19,850 nt of DNA from Bacteroidales bacterium (GTDB lineage Bacteria; Bacteroidota; Bacteroidia; Bacteroidales; UBA12077), in assembly GCA_003446015.1 (NCBI GenBank), contig DMBU01000146.1, forward strand, positions 1 to 19,850, given 5' to 3'. This document shows, one piece after another, positions 14,472 to 19,850 of the stretch (positions are counted from its first letter, which is position 1; each line of letters opens with the position of its first letter). The position numbers were made by a program, and so were the translations under genes. The notes beneath the pieces are model-generated. The model searched no databases. It had not been told where the DNA came from and saw only the letters and a list, made by a program, of their open reading frames with translations.

Positions 14472-15902
14472 ATGTATAAGAGTATTGAATTGTTCGGAAC
14501 ACCTTCACGGGTTATAATGGATCCTGTTCACGGTGCAATAGAATTTTTTGAACATGAATCTTTAATAATTGATCATCCTTTATTTCAAAGGCTTAGACAT
14601 ATTGTTCAAAATGACGTATTATTTAATGTATTTCCTGGAGCTAAACATACACGTTTTCAGCACTCTTTAGGAACCATGCATGTATCTGGATTATTCTTTA
14701 AATCAATGATGCGTTCATATCTATTAGAACTTAGAAAAGGTGCAGATAATGGTATTTCTGACGAACAAAAAGAAGCTATAAAATACTTTTATGTCTGCTT
14801 GAGATTAGCAGGTTTATTGCACGATATTGGTCATTCACCTTTTTCTCATCAATTTGAAAATTCAGAAAAAATTAAAGATATTCTAACTAAAGATAATTTT
14901 CTTAAAATATGTAAGGAAAATGAACATCAAATTTATTTTAAAAAGTATTTTCATAGTTCTTCTAAGAATTTAAAAATTGAACATGAACATTTTTCAATAC
15001 TAATAGCCCATAAAATTCTATATGAGCTTAAAGAAAGTATACCAGTTGATCCTGTTGATGTGTTATCTATTATGGAAAAATCTGAAAGTGAACCAAGTGA
15101 GACGTTTAAATCACATGCTGTCAGTTTTCTTCCGTTATTTTTTAGGACTGGATTCAACATGGAAGATTTACAAGTTACCTCAGAGTTAAAAAAGTTATTT
15201 AAAAATATAATATCTGGAGAATTAGATGTTGATAAAATGGATTACTTACTAAGAGATTCTTACTTCTCTGGGTGTAAATATGGAATTTATAACTTAGATC
15301 ATCTACTTACAACGCTGAGAATTGGATTTGATCCAAGTCAAAAAAAACTATTTCTTGCAATAATAACAAAAGGTTTAGGTGCTTTAGAAGATTTTGTAAA
15401 TTCAAGATTTCAATCTTATATTCAGCTATATAACCATAAAACTGTTGTTGGATTTCGGTGGTTACTTAAAGAAGCAATAAATGAAGTCCTTAGTGATAAA
15501 AAGAATTTAAAAATTGTTGAAAATTGTTTAACCAACATTGACAACTTTAAAAATCTTACTGATACTTTCTTTTGGCAAGCATTCCGTCAAAAAAGTGTTG
15601 ATGAGAGTTCATTTTCATACAGGTTAATTAACAGAAAAAAAATAAAATATCTAAAAACTGTCCAAGATATTTCTCCATATGTAGAGAATAAAATAATTAA
15701 AGAATTAGAAACAAAGTTTAAAAATGTTATAAGTTGGACAAGTCCAATAAAATTTTCAAAAATAAAAGGAACTTATGAAAGTATGATGTTATTGGAAAAA
15801 GACATTCTTAAAGGTACAAGAGAATTAATTGACATTAAGGGGAAAAGCGATTTTTTCAATAAGTTTACTGATATTGAGATTAAACATTTTTATGAAACTT
15901 AG
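14472..15902 (+). CDS. HD-domain phosphohydrolase (SAMHD1/dGTPase-like)
   Basis: This 476-residue protein has the HD metal ligands in the SAMHD1-like order: H64 in HTRFQHSLGT, H117-D118 in LLHDIGHSPFSH and the aspartates of ELDVDKMDYLLRDS (about 251-263). The N-terminal DPVHGAIEF is also typical. Family members hydrolyse dNTPs to nucleosides plus triphosphate or act on other nucleotides. Several bacterial relatives restrict phages by depleting dNTPs, but the substrate here is not known. The C-terminal 150 residues are charged and helical with no recognised domain. It forms its own unit with a palindrome 46 bases upstream and non-coding DNA on both sides. This placement among NERD, putAbiC-like and DUF6119 genes hints at a defence role. 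Confidence 0.88.
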   Translation: MYKSIELFGTPSRVIMDPVHGAIEFFEHESLIIDHPLFQRLRHIVQNDVLFNVFPGAKHTRFQHSLGTMHVSGLFFKSMMRSYLLELRKGADNGISDEQKEAIKYFYVCLRLAGLLHDIGHSPFSHQFENSEKIKDILTKDNFLKICKENEHQIYFKKYFHSSSKNLKIEHEHFSILIAHKILYELKESIPVDPVDVLSIMEKSESEPSETFKSHAVSFLPLFFRTGFNMEDLQVTSELKKLFKNIISGELDVDKMDYLLRDSYFSGCKYGIYNLDHLLTTLRIGFDPSQKKLFLAIITKGLGALEDFVNSRFQSYIQLYNHKTVVGFRWLLKEAINEVLSDKKNLKIVENCLTNIDNFKNLTDTFFWQAFRQKSVDESSFSYRLINRKKIKYLKTVQDISPYVENKIIKELETKFKNVISWTSPIKFSKIKGTYESMMLLEKDILKGTRELIDIKGKSDFFNKFTDIEIKHFYET

Positions 15903-15975
15903 TACCTTTTTGCTTTATCAGGCAATTTGTTAATATTAAAAACTAAAACAATTTTGTACTTCGTTGATAATTTCT

Positions 15976-16000
15976 ATAAAACCGAAAAAGTCGGTATTAT
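15976..16000. repeat. intergenic hairpin after the HD gene
   Basis: ATAA, A, ACCGA, AAAAG, TCGGT, A, TTAT: nine pairs with one A-A mismatch. It lies about 75 bases after the HD stop. No T run follows, so it is a doubtful terminator. The rest of 15903-16157 shows nothing coding. Confidence 0.4.
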
Positions 16001-16157
16001 CGGCCAATTTATAACAAACCATCAAAAAAATACGAGCGCCTGGTAATTCTCAAGCTTATTATTTGCTTCACAAAAGAATTTTAGTTTAACTGTTTAATTA
16101 ACTATTTGTCTATAATTATTTTAACTGTAAATTAGACGAGAAATTTAAATTTGTAAA

Positions 16158-16925
16158 GTGGATAATGGAATACTTATCATATTAGTTTTTGGGTTATTAC
16201 TTCTTATTAAATTTGGCTTAAAGTCAGGTATTAATAGAATTAATCGAAATCTGACAGGAGCATATGGTGAGTGGAAAGTTAAATCAGGATTAAAACGACT
16301 CGGAGATTGTAATTATAAAATTTTAAATGATGTTTTAATCCAAAACAATAATTATAGTAGTCAATTAGACCATATCGTAGTTTCAAGTTATGGAATATTT
16401 GTCGTGGAAACTAAAAACTTTAAAGGTTGGATTTTTGGACATGAAAAATCAGAATATTGGACTCATACCATATTCAGAAGAAAGTACCAATTTAGAAATC
16501 CGGTAAAACAGGTTTGGGGGCATATAAATTCTTTAAAAAGAATTCTAAATAAATTTCCATCCGTTCCATATTATCCAATAGTAGTTTTTGTAGGCTCTGG
16601 TAAATTAAAAGGAATTACATCAAACGTTCCTGTAATTAGTGACAATAAGCTAATAAGATATATACAAAATAATAGTATGGACGAAGTTCTATCGGCTGAT
16701 GAAGTTGAGGAAATTGTAAATATAATTAGCTCTTCAAATCTTATAAATAACAGACTTTCAATAAAAGAACATATAGCAAAAGCAAATGCAAATAAATCAC
16801 ACAGAAATGCTCCAAAAATTTGCACTAGTTGCGGTGGAAGACTGATTATTAAAAATGGTAAATTTGGTCCATTTTATGGATGTAGCAATTATCCAAGTTG
16901 TAAATTCACACAAACTTTTAAATAA
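16158..16925 (+). CDS. membrane-anchored NERD nuclease-like protein with topoisomerase-type zinc ribbon
   Basis: The start is GTG 16158, which gives 255 residues with an N-terminal helix (4-20, ILIILVFGLLLLIKFG). The NERD domain follows: GAYGEWKVKSGL with E38, then QLDHIVVSSYGIFVVETKNFKG with D71 and E84-x-K86, the PD-(D/E)XK-like core. NERD proteins are nuclease-related and common near DNA-processing and defence genes. The C-terminus holds a zinc ribbon like that of bacterial topoisomerase I (C222-x2-C225-x16-C242-x5-C248, in FGPFYGCSNYPSC), which binds DNA in that family. The likely picture is a membrane-tethered DNA-binding nuclease. It is a single-gene unit followed by a REP-like element. 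Confidence 0.9.
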   Translation: MDNGILIILVFGLLLLIKFGLKSGINRINRNLTGAYGEWKVKSGLKRLGDCNYKILNDVLIQNNNYSSQLDHIVVSSYGIFVVETKNFKGWIFGHEKSEYWTHTIFRRKYQFRNPVKQVWGHINSLKRILNKFPSVPYYPIVVFVGSGKLKGITSNVPVISDNKLIRYIQNNSMDEVLSADEVEEIVNIISSSNLINNRLSIKEHIAKANANKSHRNAPKICTSCGGRLIIKNGKFGPFYGCSNYPSCKFTQTFK

Positions 16926-17004
16926 TTTAGCGGCTTCGATAAAAGAGTTTAAATCTGCAATGGATTTTTAATATAGAATTTAATTGTTAATTTTATTAAA
17001 ATAG

Positions 17005-17041
17005 AAACCCAGCTAACGCGGGTTTGCAATCCATGTTTTGC
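17005..17041. repeat. REP-like element
   Basis: AAACCC pairs perfectly with GGGTTT at 17020-17025. In the alternative fold GGGTT pairs with AATCC around TGC, with GCTAAC and GTTTTGC outside. It closely resembles the GCTAGCGCGGGTTTGCAA consensus. A second, weaker fragment (AGTTTTAGTCCG, about 17094-17105) follows. Confidence 0.6.
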
Positions 17042-17123
17042 TAAAAAAGCGCTTATATACGAAAACACATTTGCTCCACTTTGCCAGGCATAAGAGTTTT
17101 AGTCCGAAATGAATATTTTTTGA

Positions 17124-17131
17124 TATATTTG
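17124..17131 (+). promoter_or_regulatory. Bacteroidota-type promoter -7 box
   Basis: TATATTTG matches TAnnTTTG exactly and continues as TTATAAT, identical to the box at 17906-17913. It lies about 40 bases before the 121-residue frame and just after a REP-like element. Confidence 0.5.
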
Positions 17132-17170
17132 TTATAATAATTAGTTGTTTGCCATTTAATTGCAAGAACA

Positions 17171-17536
17171 TTGATACATAAGTTTAAATATATTCTTTCC
17201 TTTTTACTGCTCCTAAGCCTGATAGGAATTGGAGAGAACATTTCTGATTCTCGTCTCCGGCTAAAAAACAGTAAGGAAACAGAATGGCTAAGTAAAACCA
17301 GGCTGAATGAAAAAGAATCGAAATGTTTCAGTTATATTCAATACATTGATGTTACTACTTCATTTTTAAATATAAAACCCTGGTCAAATGAGAACATTAT
17401 CTGTTACAATCACACAACGGGTGTTCATTTCATCTCTCTAAAAAAAATGTTTTGTGAAATTGACCTGATTAATCTGATTATCAATAAATCATACACTCCA
17501 AGAAAATCCATTAAAAATCACAATTTTTCTTGCTAA
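17171..17536 (+). CDS. possible small exported protein, unknown
   Basis: A TTG at 17171 opens a 121-residue frame beginning with a good signal-peptide-like segment (HKFKYILSFLLLLSLIGIG). No ATG lies near in frame, so the start is weak and the gene is uncertain. The body is basic, with several Cys (KCFSYIQY, NIICYNHTTG, KMFC) and no motif I recognise. A promoter-like TATATTTG box lies 40 bases upstream. After the stop GACAGA/TCTGTC (17538-17563) forms a loose stem, and a perfect palindrome follows. Confidence 0.4.
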   Translation: MIHKFKYILSFLLLLSLIGIGENISDSRLRLKNSKETEWLSKTRLNEKESKCFSYIQYIDVTTSFLNIKPWSNENIICYNHTTGVHFISLKKMFCEIDLINLIINKSYTPRKSIKNHNFSC

Positions 17537-17565
17537 CGACAGATTAGCATTTTAATGTCTGTCTT

Positions 17566-17585
17566 TCATGTAAAATTTTACATGA
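17566..17585. promoter_or_regulatory. perfect 20-base palindrome
   Basis: TCATGTAAAATTTTACATGA is fully self-complementary with no spacer. It ends 39 bases before the ATG of the 65-residue gene. It could be an operator or, less likely, part of a bidirectional terminator for the preceding frame. Confidence 0.5.
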
Positions 17586-17624
17586 TGTAAGAAATAGTAT
17601 GTGTACTTATTTACTTTAACTATA

Positions 17625-17822
17625 ATGGATAAATCAACCAATATATTTTTGAAATTTTTCAATGGATTTAAATGTTTTGCAAGATGGATCAGACGAGGGA
17701 TTTACATTGTTCTTGCAGCATTAGTAATTGGCTTTTCTAATGCATTTTACAATGAATGCAGGATGATTAATGATACAAAAAACTTTGTAGAACAGGAACA
17801 GGTAATTGATAACGAAGATTAA
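17625..17822 (+). CDS. small single-helix membrane protein, 65 residues
   Basis: ATG 17625 is a better start than the GTG 24 bases upstream in frame. The protein has an amphipathic, basic N-terminus (IFLKFFNGFKCFARWIRRG), one transmembrane helix (about 27-43, IYIVLAALVIGFSNAFY) and an acidic tail (DTKNFVEQEQ). I recall similar short proteins with a SNAFY...INDTK...VEQEQ pattern in Bacteroidota; no function is known. It is an isolated unit between a perfect palindrome upstream and a REP-like element downstream. Confidence 0.65.
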   Translation: MDKSTNIFLKFFNGFKCFARWIRRGIYIVLAALVIGFSNAFYNECRMINDTKNFVEQEQVIDNED

Positions 17823-17853
17823 ATGATTAAGACCTGCCAGAGAGCGCTTACCA

Positions 17854-17886
17854 GTTAGCACGGACGCATCGCTAAGTTGCCCGTGC
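17854..17886. repeat. REP-like element
   Basis: GCACGG (17858-17863) pairs perfectly with CCGTGC (17881-17886), inside GTTAGCACGG and CCGTGCAAC arms. The loop is 17 bases. The promoter-like TATATTTG box follows 20 bases later. Confidence 0.6.
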
Positions 17887-17905
17887 AACTTACAGTATCT
17901 TTTAC

Positions 17906-17913
17906 TATATTTG
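17906..17913 (+). promoter_or_regulatory. Bacteroidota-type promoter -7 box for VF530 gene
   Basis: TATATTTG followed by TTATAAT repeats the sequence at 17124-17137 almost exactly (ATATTTGTTATAAT is shared). It lies about 64 bases before the VF530 start and just after a REP-like hairpin. Confidence 0.55.
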
Positions 17914-17976
17914 TTATAATCCTGTTTGTGTAACCTGGGGTTGAACGTTAAAAAAATAGGTGTAATCGCATTATAA

Positions 17977-18216
17977 ATGAACGATAAAATAAATACTGCC
18001 GGCGAACAGCTGAACAACCCATTGCATGGAATAAGGCTGCAAGAGATACTTGAACAACTTGTGGAAAAATATGGATGGGAAAAACTCGGATTAAAAATCA
18101 ATATCAACTGCTTCAAAAACGACCCTTCTATTAAATCGAGTCTTACTTTTTTAAGGAAAACTCCATGGGCAAGAGATAAAGTGGAACAGCTTTATCTTAG
18201 AATGATTCATAAATAA
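17977..18216 (+). CDS. VF530 (DUF2132) family DNA-binding protein
   Basis: This 79-residue protein matches the VF530/DUF2132 family: NPLHGIRLQEILEQLV, YGWEKLGLKININCF, then PSIKSSLTFLRKTPWAR and VEQLY. The full length agrees with the family. VF530-type proteins have a small helical fold regarded as DNA-binding; no precise role is known. It is preceded by a REP-like hairpin and a strong TAnnTTTG box, and followed after 32 bases by the DUF3788 gene in the same direction. The two may share a transcript. Confidence 0.9.
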   Translation: MNDKINTAGEQLNNPLHGIRLQEILEQLVEKYGWEKLGLKININCFKNDPSIKSSLTFLRKTPWARDKVEQLYLRMIHK

Positions 18217-18248
18217 TTAGCAACATTCTTTTAATAAATTGAAACACA

Positions 18249-18671
18249 ATGGATGATATCAGCATTTTTCCCGACAAATTAGCAAAACCCGAACAAAAGG
18301 ATTTAATAGCAACATTGGGAACAAGTTATGAGTTATGGACTCAGATTGAGAAAATTGTAATGGGAAAATACCCCGCCGGATTATCAGAATGGAATTATCC
18401 GGGTAAAAAATATGGCTGGAGTTACCGCATTAAAGATAAAAAACGGGCAATCATCTATTTTTTGCCACGCAACAAGTACTTTAAAGTTGCTTTTGTATTT
18501 GGACAAAAAGCTACCGATGAAATCATGGAAAGTACTATTTCAGCTGATATTAAATCAGAACTGGAACAAGCCACCAAATATGCCGAAGGACGAGGAATTA
18601 GAATAGATGTAAATAGCAGTTCAATACTGCCTGATGTCAGGCAACTCATAGATATTAAACTTAAATATTAG
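18249..18671 (+). CDS. DUF3788 family protein
   Basis: This 140-residue soluble protein has the DUF3788 pattern: LGTSYELWTQIEKI, then LSEWNYPGKKYGWSYRIKDKKRAIIYFLP, and FKVAFVFGQKA. The family resembles YdhG/DUF1801-like small alpha/beta proteins and has no established function. It starts 32 bases after VF530. The following gene has its own leader, with CTTTTTGCTAACTT about 30 bases before its start codon. Confidence 0.85.
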   Translation: MDDISIFPDKLAKPEQKDLIATLGTSYELWTQIEKIVMGKYPAGLSEWNYPGKKYGWSYRIKDKKRAIIYFLPRNKYFKVAFVFGQKATDEIMESTISADIKSELEQATKYAEGRGIRIDVNSSSILPDVRQLIDIKLKY

Positions 18672-18746
18672 ATGATTGCAATGAAATAAATTGCACTTGC
18701 TTCATCTTTTTGCTAACTTAAGGCGTAAATTCAAAAACAGAAAACT

Positions 18747-19196
18747 ATGAATTATAAGAAAATTAGTATTGTTGCTATCCTTGTGTTATTTGTTCTAATT
18801 CAGTTTTTTAGAATAGATAAAACCAATCCTGAAGTTAATCCCGAAAAAGATTATTTAACGATGAGTCAGGCTCCTGCTGATGTAAGTGCCATTTTAAAGG
18901 CCTCATGTTACGATTGTCATTCGTACGAAACGGCTTATCCATGGTATTCGAATATTGCACCTCTTTCCTGGTTCTTAAAAAGTCACATCGATGAAGCACG
19001 CGATCATATGAATTTCTCGTTGTGGGCTGATTTATCGGATGCATCGAAAATTGGTGCTCAGGAAAATTGCTTTTACGTAATTGAAGACAACGAAATGCCT
19101 CTGAAATCATATACCTTGATTCACAGAGATGCTAAATTAACCGACGAAAACAAAGAAACTTTAATGAATTGGTTTAACTCACAAACGGGTCAATAA
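18747..19196 (+). CDS. haem-binding domain (Haem_bd) protein
   Basis: This 149-residue protein has an N-terminal hydrophobic helix (about 6-21, ISIVAILVLFVLIQFF) as signal anchor, then a single c-type haem motif C54-x2-C57-H58 in SCYDCHSYE. Typical family sequence follows (YPWYSNIAPLSWFLKSHI, then MNFSLW) and ends with NWFNSQTG. Haem_bd proteins of Bacteroidota are periplasmic, membrane-tethered monohaem proteins thought to act in electron transfer. The exact partner is unknown. It converges with the minus-strand gene, leaving 24 bases between the stops. The upstream CTTTTTGCTAACTT resembles CTTTTTTGTTAACTT in front of the minus-strand gene, so both may use similar promoters. Confidence 0.9.
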   Translation: MNYKKISIVAILVLFVLIQFFRIDKTNPEVNPEKDYLTMSQAPADVSAILKASCYDCHSYETAYPWYSNIAPLSWFLKSHIDEARDHMNFSLWADLSDASKIGAQENCFYVIEDNEMPLKSYTLIHRDAKLTDENKETLMNWFNSQTGQ

Positions 19197-19220
19197 TTCC
19201 GTTTAATTGGGATATTCTTT

Positions 19221-19436
19221 TTACGATTTATTATTATCGGAACGGGCAAACTTAACTTCCTTATGTTCGATCATTTGTTGCAGCTGGGATAAAAGTGCTC
19301 GTTCCTGTGCATCAATAAAACCATCTTCCATCGATATTTCTATAATCTCATCGTATTCCTCACGTGTAATTACATGATCGTCGATTGCCTTAATGATTGC
19401 TTTACGCAGGCGTTCGCTGCTTTCACTTATTGCCAT
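19221..19436 (-). CDS. small acidic helical protein, 71 residues
   Basis: The protein has an N-terminal RLRKAIIKAIDDHVITREEYDEII, then EDGFIDAQERALLSQLQQMI. The two DxxxxxxEE-like turns recall a TerB-like or EF-hand-like helical repeat, but no canonical Ca-binding loop is complete. I recall near-identical small proteins in other Bacteroidota, without function. No signal peptide is visible, so it should be cytoplasmic. It is the only convincing minus-strand gene in the window. CTTTTTTGTTAACTTGCC upstream on the minus strand (about 19474-19491) is a possible promoter region. Confidence 0.8.
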   Translation of the reverse strand: MAISESSERLRKAIIKAIDDHVITREEYDEIIEISMEDGFIDAQERALLSQLQQMIEHKEVKFARSDNNKS

Positions 19437-19559
19437 AATACTATTCTGTTAAATGTGATAAACATTATTGAAACAGGCAAGTTAACAAAAAAGAGGAAGA
19501 TAACGCAATCTTAAATCAATTAATGTATGTCCTTTTTTATGCATTATCAGTTATCTTAA

Positions 19560-19706
19560 TTTTATTCGCTTTGCTCATGAGATAAATGTTCTTGTATTGC
19601 CTCGCTTGCCAGCCGTCCATAGCCGTCAAGTTAAGGAAAAAATTAAATGCTAAATATTGAGAGATAGCCTGACAACGTCTATCTTCATGAGCGATAGCGA
19701 ATAAAA
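19560..19706. repeat. long inverted repeat enclosing a repeat copy
   Basis: TTTTATTCGCTTTGCTCATGA (from 19560) is the near reverse complement of TCATGAGCGATAGCGAATAAAA (ending 19706), with one mismatch or indel region. The 100-base interior contains a third copy of the terminal repeat (19617-19636). Confidence 0.65.
19617..19636 (-). repeat. third copy of the terminal repeat
   Basis: CCATAGCCGTCAAGTTAAGG matches 19829-19850 with one substitution and a small end difference, in the same orientation as that copy. Confidence 0.75.
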
Positions 19707-19732
19707 CGGCGAGCCATAGGGTAATGGTGAAT

Positions 19733-19797
19733 GTGATAAGTTTTGGAATTCTAGCAAAGGAGTTTACTTACTTTGCTTAGAATTGTTAACTTATCAC
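19733..19797. repeat. 65-base imperfect hairpin
   Basis: GTGATAAGTT (19733-19742) pairs with AACTTATCAC (19788-19797). AATTCTA (19747-19753) pairs with TAGAATT (19778-19784), and GCAAAG (19754-19759) with CTTTGC (19771-19776). That makes 23 pairs with a small internal loop and one bulge, around an 11-base loop. It is too regular to be chance. Confidence 0.85.
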
Positions 19798-19802
19798 AGA
19801 GA

Positions 19803-19820
19803 GCGGGGAAGCATCCCCGC
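19803..19820. repeat. GC-rich hairpin next to the terminal repeat
   Basis: GCGGGGA and TCCCCGC are perfect 7-bp arms around AGCA, 8 bases before the terminal repeat. Confidence 0.75.
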
Positions 19821-19828
19821 CCGCCGGA

Positions 19829-19850
19829 CCATAGCCGTCAAGCTAAGAGG
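19829..19850 (-). repeat. terminal inverted repeat, right copy
   Basis: These last 22 bases are the perfect reverse complement of 59-80. The match runs to the final base, so the repeat may continue beyond the window. Confidence 0.85.

Larger units (their letters stand above)
19437..19850. other. non-coding right end with nested inverted repeats
   Basis: No credible gene is present. Apart from a leader for the minus-strand gene, the stretch consists of an outer inverted pair (19560-19581 with 19686-19706), a repeat copy between its arms (19617-19636), a 65-base hairpin (19733-19797), a GC-rich hairpin (19803-19820) and the terminal repeat (19829-19850). Confidence 0.7.

Noticed and set aside
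17721..18116. A 131-residue minus-strand frame
   Set aside because: It overlaps the 65-residue gene, a REP hairpin, a promoter box and the start of the well-recognised VF530 gene, so it is an antisense shadow.
9059..18216. A classical integron cassette array with attC sites
   Set aside because: No integrase gene is present and the hairpins do not show a clear RYYYAAC/GTTRRRY pair; they fit REP-like elements better.
1..19850. CRISPR array, tRNA or rRNA genes
   Set aside because: I saw no regularly spaced short repeats and no tRNA cloverleaf or rRNA sequence on either strand.

Overview
The window looks like chromosomal DNA of a member of the Bacteroidota. The supports are: AT-rich sequence; promoter boxes of the TAnnTTTG type; weak or absent Shine-Dalgarno sequences; a stand-alone secreted CarboxypepD_reg-like domain; a Haem_bd-type CxxCH protein; and degenerate REP-like hairpins of a kind I associate with this phylum. 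A marine or anaerobic lineage near Marinilabiliales/Prolixibacteraceae is only a guess. A 22-bp sequence at 59-80 recurs perfectly inverted at 19829-19850, the last base of the window. This suggests that the window is a contig bounded by a dispersed repeat.

Layout. (1) 456-6409 is a tight six-gene co-directional cluster. It encodes an endonuclease/exonuclease/phosphatase (EEP) protein, a membrane protein ending in a GAPFWFD signature, a prodomain-less subtilisin (S8) protease, an exported 707-residue protein with a beta-rich C-terminus, a small exported CarboxypepD_reg-like protein and a four-helix membrane protein. One junction is an ATGA overlap and the others are short. I know no named system with this composition. 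It looks like an envelope-to-cytoplasm module with nuclease and protease as possible effectors. (2) 7058-7846 is an exported Prx6-type peroxiredoxin. It lies between two ~65-bp direct repeats, with a palindrome upstream and a clear terminator downstream. (3) 8331-9044 is a six-helix membrane protein just behind a perfect 10+10-bp inverted repeat.

(4) 9059-18216 is a mosaic of small transcription units separated by REP-like hairpins and promoter-like boxes. It holds a DUF6119/TIGR04141 protein, a coiled-coil PD-(D/E)XK (RmuC-like) protein and a 50-residue basic protein. Next come a putAbiC-like membrane protein bracketed by a bipartite 23-bp inverted repeat, a 59-residue protein, an HU protein with an abnormal C-terminus and a three-helix membrane protein. 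An HD phosphohydrolase, a NERD/zinc-ribbon protein, two small membrane or exported proteins and a VF530 (DUF2132) protein follow. Several of these families are typical of defence or accessory islands. The bounded single-gene units look cassette-like.

(5) 18249-19436 returns to ordinary small conserved genes: DUF3788, a haem-binding-domain protein and a 71-residue protein on the minus strand. (6) 19437-19850 is non-coding and packed with nested inverted repeats, ending in the terminal repeat.

The most interesting material is the six-gene cluster, the bracketed putAbiC-like gene with the recurring hairpin-promoter spacers, and the DUF6119/PD-(D/E)XK pair. All functional statements come from motif reading without database searches.
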